DNA from: a bacterium
GTDB lineage: Bacteria > Cyanobacteriota > Vampirovibrionia > Obscuribacterales > Obscuribacteraceae
Assembly (NCBI GenBank): GCA_030431355.1
Contig: JAUIJG010000174.1
Coordinates: forward strand, 1-10,328
Direction: 5' to 3'
Length of the DNA: 10,328 nt
This document shows, piece by piece, positions 6,133 through 10,328 of the stretch. Positions within the stretch are counted from its first letter, which is position 1; each line of letters begins with the position of its first letter. Below the pieces are notes generated by a model. It worked only from the letters and a program-made list of their open reading frames with translations, searched no databases and was not told where the DNA came from. Position numbers and translations under genes: made by a program.

Positions 6133-9100
6133 GAGAAACTCCAGATCTTCCTGGGTAAGCTCTTTGGCAACCCCTTCATCGCCGCCGATGACAAGCTCGG
6201 CCAGCTCCTTTTTCTTCTGCTGCAATGCGAGGATTTTCTCTTCCACCGTACCGCGGGTGATCAGTTTGTAATTGAACACATGGCGAGTCTGACCGATACG
6301 ATGGGCCCTGTCAGTAGCCTGATTCTCCACCGCCGGGTTCCACCATGGATCATAGTGAATAACATAGTCGGCACCGGTCAGGTTGAGTCCGGTACCACCA
6401 GCTTTCAAACTGATAAGAAAGACCGGTATATCTGGATCTTCGTTGAACCGCTCCACTTTCTCAAGACGAGCTTTAGCAGGAGTCTGTCCGTCGATATACT
6501 CGTACACTATGCCGTCTTTCTCAAACTCTTTTCGAACAAGAGAAAGCATCTGGACAAATTGGCTGAAGATAAGAATTTTATGGCCACCATCGACGATATC
6601 ATGAATCAAGTGGATAAGAGTCTCTAATTTGGCAGACGGTGCCAGTTTTTCCGGAGGCAGGTTTTTGAGAAGGCGAGGATCGCAACACACTTGCCGCAAC
6701 CGCAGCAGAGCGTGGAGAACTGACATGTGGGCACGTCCCAGACCCTTGTTGGCTATCTCGCTGAAAACAGTTTCACGGCATTCATCAAGAACATCCAGGT
6801 AAACAGAGCGTTGCTCCTCGTCGAACTCACAGAGATGAACAATATCCGTGCGCTCCGGCAAGTCCTTTTCCACCTGGGATTTAAGCCGTCTTAAAACAAA
6901 TGGATGAACGATCTTACGGAGCTTCAAGCCTGCTCCATCCAGACCGGCTTCAATGGGACGCTCGTAAGTCTCGTTGAAATCTTTGTAGTTTCCGAGAAAC
7001 TCCGGCATCAGGAAATCAAATAGAGACCAGAGCTCTTTGAGACGGTTCTCCACCGGCGTACCGGAGAGAGCTATACGGTGGAATGCTTTCAAGCTTTTGG
7101 CAGCAACGGCACCAACAGACTCCGGATTCTTGATGTTCTGTGCCTCATCAAGGATTAGATACTCAAACTGGACTTTTTTAAGCTCTTCATAGTCACGGCG
7201 GATAATACCGTATGTAGTGAAAATGACATCCGGCTTCTTAGCTCGATCTTTGAGCAATTTAGCCAGTAGCTCATTTCGATCTCTGCCGAGATAAAGCGCT
7301 GTGGAAAGCTCCGGCGTAAACTTATTGGCTTCGCTCAACCAGTTATAAACAACCGAGGTTGGAGCCACCACCAGAGAAGGTTGACGCTTGTCAGCTTTGG
7401 CGCTGCTCTTGGACTTGTAGTGGTGCAAAAGCAGAGCTAGAGCTTGAATAGTTTTTCCAAGACCCATATCATCGGCCAGAATTCCAGCAAGTCCATACTC
7501 TCTCAAAAAGCCGAGCCAGTTACATCCCTCTTCTTGATATGATCTAAGTTCGCCCTTGAAAGATCCAGGCACATTGAGATTTTCCAACTCCTGGAAGTGG
7601 TGAATCTTGTTGATGAACTCTTCAAAGCCTTCGTCGCAATTAACCTTGATCTCATGGGTTTCAAGAGCATGTAAGACGCTCAAAGCTTGATAAAGAGGTC
7701 TTTCTCCAGCGTCACCCTGACCAACAGCCTTGAGCAACCCGAGCAGAGTTGCCGAGGGAATCCGCACATATTCGCCATTGTCCAGTTGCAGGAAGTTTTT
7801 ATTGGTGAATAGGCAGGGTAGAACTCTCTCCAGTCCAACTCTCTCTCCCTGGGTCTCGAGAATCAAATCACAGTCGAATTTAAAAGAGTCCTGTTTCAAG
7901 GAAAGATCGGCGCGAACCGAGAGCTCTTCCGGTCTGACCCTGTAATTCTTAAGCTTCTCCCAACCGGTAATCTCCCAATCACTACACTGTTCCGATGAAA
8001 GGTAATAGAGTGTCTCCAGGGCAGGCTCTCCCTCAAAGAAGAAGCGATCCACCACCGTTCTCTCCGGCTGCAAATTGGTGAGGAACAGTCGAACCTGGCT
8101 CTCCTCTTCCCAGAGACGTTCAACCCATACACTCTGTCCCGAATCAGAGATAGTTCTGGTGAACTTCTCTGACTCAACAGCGCTGGTCTCATCCCGGGAA
8201 GGAAGAACCAGATCACCGTATTTAAAACCAAGGCAAAGCTCTATGGCTGACTCGTTCTCTTCATTCATCACCGCTGCGCCTTTTTTCTCGCTGAGGCTGA
8301 TGATCACTCTTGGAGGCTCGGTAATTGAAATTGGGAACGGAGCTGTAGTCTCATCCAGACTGATAGCCATACGCTTGCGGAAAATTGGCAAATCCGCCAG
8401 AAGTCGAGGCACCACATCTAGTTTTATGGTCATCTCGCCATAGCTGTCAAAATACTGGAACATCTTATGGAGCGCGCTTACGTCTATCGGATAGAACGTC
8501 GACTCTGTTTTGGAGAGCACCCAGGAGGATGCGCCCAGGAAAAACACCGGCTCCTCAATGGGGCTACCGTCCTGCTTCAGTCCTTGCAATCGGAAGAGAA
8601 TTTCGCCGTTCTCGGTCTCGGAAAGGATTGCACCAGGCTTCAAAGATTCATCGGAGAACTTGATCTCCTCATCAGTGGTTGTGTTGATCAATTTTGAGCA
8701 AAGACCAAGGTGGCCTATGACAATACCTTCATCCCCCCTGGGGATTCGATGACCGCCGGCCTGGCCTTTGGTTGTCTGGGGCAGGTCGGTGAGATAACGG
8801 GTGAGCTTCCAGATCTTAGATTCTTTCTCAAGGCTGTTGAGAATCTGGGGAGGCACTTTCAGAATATTGACTTTCCCTTCCACCTCTTCAGGCACCACAC
8901 CTACGATAAGAGCAAGGGGTTTTTCCAGGATAAGAATGCCAAGCTCAAAAGATTCCTGGTCAGCTTCTACCCCTTCCGCCCGGGGATCATCCAAATAGTC
9001 TTTCGCCTTAGGGGCTTTAGCACTCTGCCCGTTGCGCCGGTCCGAATCCTGCAGGTCGAACCTGATTCCAGGATGACTGCGAGCTATATGGGTGAGAACC

Positions 9101-9450
9101 ACGGCCACCGAATGCTTACAAATTGGTTCGAAATAAGGACAGGAGCACTCGGCTTTGAAATCCTCTTCGCTGTTGATGAGCACGTCCACCTGGTAGGGTT
9201 GAGGCTCAGAACCAATGACCAGCGCGTGAACCTGGCTGGCGGTATCGTTCTCTTCGTATTTAAGAACCTTCTTGCGCCGGTAGTACTGAACACCCCGTCT
9301 GTAAACGGGCTCGCTACTGGCTTGTTGAAGGCTTTTTAGGGCTAAATGTTGTCTATTGTTCTGACCGGAAGTCATCTTTGTGTTGTTGTTTCTTTTGTCA
9401 GACCGAAAGTCGAATTGAAATTGTGCGTACCAAAATCTGAAAGGCTGCAT
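6121..9450 (-). CDS. SWIM zinc-finger, SNF2-family DEAD/DEAH-type ATPase (helicase-like)
   Basis: The 1109-residue protein has a SWIM finger near the N-terminus, C102-x-C104-x6-C111-x-H113, which binds zinc and usually contacts DNA or protein. A middle region (about 170-620) without recognisable motifs follows. The SNF2 ATPase core then runs from about 630: DDMGLGKT (660-667, Walker A, K666), LDEAQ (767-771, Walker B), SGTP (796-799), LKAGGTGLNL (1015-1024), and QATDRAHRIGQ (1044-1054) with the arginine finger region. All key motifs are intact. Such proteins are ATP-driven double-stranded DNA translocases that remodel protein-DNA complexes; true strand unwinding is not expected. This is a known bacterial architecture of unclear role. 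The ATG at 9450 has a weak GGTGG (9455-9459) four bases upstream. An alternative ATG at 9375 (M26) has none, yet the 25-residue extension is not family-like, so the start is open. Transcription probably comes from the spacer at 9451-9664. Confidence 0.92.
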   Translation of the reverse strand: MQPFRFWYAQFQFDFRSDKRNNNTKMTSGQNNRQHLALKSLQQASSEPVYRRGVQYYRRKKVLKYEENDTASQVHALVIGSEPQPYQVDVLINSEEDFKAECSCPYFEPICKHSVAVVLTHIARSHPGIRFDLQDSDRRNGQSAKAPKAKDYLDDPRAEGVEADQESFELGILILEKPLALIVGVVPEEVEGKVNILKVPPQILNSLEKESKIWKLTRYLTDLPQTTKGQAGGHRIPRGDEGIVIGHLGLCSKLINTTTDEEIKFSDESLKPGAILSETENGEILFRLQGLKQDGSPIEEPVFFLGASSWVLSKTESTFYPIDVSALHKMFQYFDSYGEMTIKLDVVPRLLADLPIFRKRMAISLDETTAPFPISITEPPRVIISLSEKKGAAVMNEENESAIELCLGFKYGDLVLPSRDETSAVESEKFTRTISDSGQSVWVERLWEEESQVRLFLTNLQPERTVVDRFFFEGEPALETLYYLSSEQCSDWEITGWEKLKNYRVRPEELSVRADLSLKQDSFKFDCDLILETQGERVGLERVLPCLFTNKNFLQLDNGEYVRIPSATLLGLLKAVGQGDAGERPLYQALSVLHALETHEIKVNCDEGFEEFINKIHHFQELENLNVPGSFKGELRSYQEEGCNWLGFLREYGLAGILADDMGLGKTIQALALLLHHYKSKSSAKADKRQPSLVVAPTSVVYNWLSEANKFTPELSTALYLGRDRNELLAKLLKDRAKKPDVIFTTYGIIRRDYEELKKVQFEYLILDEAQNIKNPESVGAVAAKSLKAFHRIALSGTPVENRLKELWSLFDFLMPEFLGNYKDFNETYERPIEAGLDGAGLKLRKIVHPFVLRRLKSQVEKDLPERTDIVHLCEFDEEQRSVYLDVLDECRETVFSEIANKGLGRAHMSVLHALLRLRQVCCDPRLLKNLPPEKLAPSAKLETLIHLIHDIVDGGHKILIFSQFVQMLSLVRKEFEKDGIVYEYIDGQTPAKARLEKVERFNEDPDIPVFLISLKAGGTGLNLTGADYVIHYDPWWNPAVENQATDRAHRIGQTRHVFNYKLITRGTVEEKILALQQKKKELAELVIGGDEGVAKELTQEDLEFLFSF

Positions 9451-9535
9451 CTAACCACCGGGGTTATTTGCTTAACTAAAAAAACTGCGCACCTCTTTCA
9501 AGGCTGCGAGTCTAGTTAAATGGTCCTCTCACTAA

Positions 9536-9553
9536 ATAAGCTTATCACGATAA
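9536..9553. promoter_or_regulatory. overlapping dyads, possible operator for the SNF2 gene
   Basis: ATAAGCTTAT (9536-9545) is a perfect 10-bp palindrome. It overlaps TTATC-AC-GATAA (9542-9553), a second dyad with 5-bp arms. They sit just downstream of the candidate -10 box, where a repressor could block transcription of the minus-strand gene. AT-rich spacer makes chance dyads common, so the evidence is modest. Confidence 0.22.
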
Positions 9554-9557
9554 AAAC

Positions 9558-9585
9558 ACTATATACATATCAGGCGTCTTGATAA
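9558..9585 (-). promoter_or_regulatory. candidate sigma70-type promoter for the SNF2 gene
   Basis: On the minus strand TTATCA (9580-9585, four of six matches to TTGACA) lies 16 bases before TATAGT (9558-9563, five of six matches to TATAAT). This predicts a start near 9550 and a leader of about 100 bases before the ATG at 9450. It is the best box pair I found in the spacer. Confidence 0.33.
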
Positions 9586-9664
9586 TGTCCTCATAACTTG
9601 CAGTCATCGACCACAAAGACCAAATGATGGGACTTTCGAGACAGGGCCTCCGATGCAGCCAATA

Positions 9665-10318
9665 TTATTTGGGACTCATATCCATATATGAGGGACGATT
9701 CTCACCGCCGAAACTGGAGGCTTGCTTGAAGGCGTTATCAACTATTCTTTGCATCTCAACCTGGCGGTTTTCCAGAGTAGCGCAGTATTCATGTAAAACA
9801 CCGGCCTGATCTTTCAACACTTTTGCGTTTTCACTTAGACTCGGAATCAACTCCTCGATCTCTTCCAAAATAGAACTCTGGGGATGCACCGGAGGTCTCA
9901 CCCTCAACCCGGGACCGTTCTGGTCCGCCATTTGAGCCTGGGCGGATTGTTGCACTTTCCCGATCAGCGCGTCCCTTAACTTTTCAAGGGCATGCTTCAG
10001 ACCGACAGCACGTCGATAGGCTTGATCAGCCTCTTTCTCCAACATCTGCTTGCGGGACTTCTGGGCTTCCAACTCCTGGGTGAGGTGTTCCAGAGCTTTC
10101 TTACGAATCTCCAACTCTCTTTTGAAGTGTTCAACTTCTTTTTGTTTTAGCTCCAGCCCCCTGCGGCGTAACCAGACGACTAACAACACCACCATTGCAA
10201 AGGCCATGGTGCTCAGGGTGATGAACAAATATCCTCTTTTAGCCCCGGATAACACCCAGGGTCCCTGGCTGATGAAGTTGCCCAGGTCATTCAAAAAAGT
10301 CGGGGGAATTGAGCGCAC
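9665..10318 (-). CDS. membrane-anchored coiled-coil protein of unknown function, possibly cut at the window edge
   Basis: The listed start is a GTG at 10318, giving 217 residues. The ten bases before it (TCTCTATTAC) show no ribosome site, and the frame stays open to the edge, so the true start may lie outside. Residues 30-50 (YLFITLSTMAFAMVVLLVVWL) form one transmembrane helix followed by RRR (51-53), which places the rest in the cytoplasm by the positive-inside rule. Residues about 54-128 are charged, rich in E, K and L with heptad spacing, and predict a long coiled coil. A proline/glycine-rich linker (about 131-148) leads to a second amphipathic helical segment (149-200). There is no enzymatic motif and no HAMP or kinase signature. 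It might be a scaffold, a cell-envelope organiser or the tail of a larger membrane protein. It is on the same strand as the SNF2 gene but 214 bp away, so linkage is doubtful. Confidence 0.65.
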   Translation of the reverse strand: MRSIPPTFLNDLGNFISQGPWVLSGAKRGYLFITLSTMAFAMVVLLVVWLRRRGLELKQKEVEHFKRELEIRKKALEHLTQELEAQKSRKQMLEKEADQAYRRAVGLKHALEKLRDALIGKVQQSAQAQMADQNGPGLRVRPPVHPQSSILEEIEELIPSLSENAKVLKDQAGVLHEYCATLENRQVEMQRIVDNAFKQASSFGGENRPSYMDMSPK

Positions 10319-10328
10319 GTAATAGAGA

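Noticed and set aside
8710..9339. Antisense open frame of 209 codons opposite the SNF2 gene
   Set aside because: It mirrors the N-terminal third of a gene with intact SWIM motif. Its translation has no domain signature and no Shine-Dalgarno, so it is a shadow frame.
6121..9450. SNF2 protein as part of an anti-phage system such as DISARM
   Set aside because: DISARM-type loci need a methylase and other drm genes nearby. None is in the window, and the SWIM-SNF2 architecture is common as a stand-alone housekeeping-type protein.
9472..9519. TTAACTA ... TAGTTAA inverted repeat in the SNF2 leader
   Set aside because: The arms are seven bases, AT-rich and 34 bases apart. I see no riboswitch-like conserved core, and this is expected by chance in AT-rich spacer.
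9675..9692. CTCATAT-CCAT-ATATGAG hairpin near the end of the coiled-coil gene
   Set aside because: It is AT-rich, inside the coding sequence and not followed by a T-run on the minus strand, so it does not look like a terminator.

Overview
The window reads as chromosomal DNA of a Gram-negative bacterium of moderate GC content. A KDO-8-phosphate phosphatase (kdsC) implies a KDO-containing outer membrane. One secreted flavoprotein ends in S-layer-homology (SLH) repeats, as envelope proteins of Cyanobacteria and some related or early-branching phyla do. A non-photosynthetic cyanobacterial relative (Melainabacteria/Vampirovibrionia, for example Obscuribacterales) would fit this mix. That is a guess from gene content; no rRNA or other phylogenetic marker is present. 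I see no transposase, integrase, tRNA, rRNA or CRISPR array.

Layout. Bases 1-297 (minus) hold the first 99 codons of kdsC, cut by the window edge. A divergent spacer of about 100 bp separates it from a plus-strand cluster. That cluster is a 760-residue exported FAD-dependent oxidoreductase with SLH-like repeats (401-2683), a sarcosine/N-methyl-amino-acid oxidase-like flavoenzyme (2711-3898), and an unrecognised membrane-anchored protein whose reading frame is broken by a -1 shift at a run of six A (3916-5225). The gaps are 27 and 17 bp, so these are probably one operon. Bases 5226-5648 hold no intact gene, only a short 11-bp tandem repeat and a coding-looking fragment that may be a gene remnant. 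A small protein of leucine-rich-variant-like (LRV/HEAT-like) repeats follows (5649-6110).

Convergent to it, ending only 10 bp away, is a 1109-residue SWIM-zinc-finger SNF2-family ATPase (6121-9450, minus). Upstream of that gene lies a 214-bp spacer with a plausible promoter and overlapping dyad sequences. The window ends in a minus-strand gene for a membrane-anchored coiled-coil protein (9665-10318), which may continue past the edge.

How the genes work together. The two flavin oxidases probably act on small organic or amino compounds, the first outside the cytoplasm and the second inside it; no substrate can be read from the sequence. The split gene is the most interesting item. Both halves look like normal protein and join perfectly if one base is restored at the A-run, so it is a sequencing error, a recent pseudogene, or a site of frameshifting or phase variation. 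I found no convincing new multi-gene system. The SNF2 protein has no restriction, methylase or nuclease partner in view.
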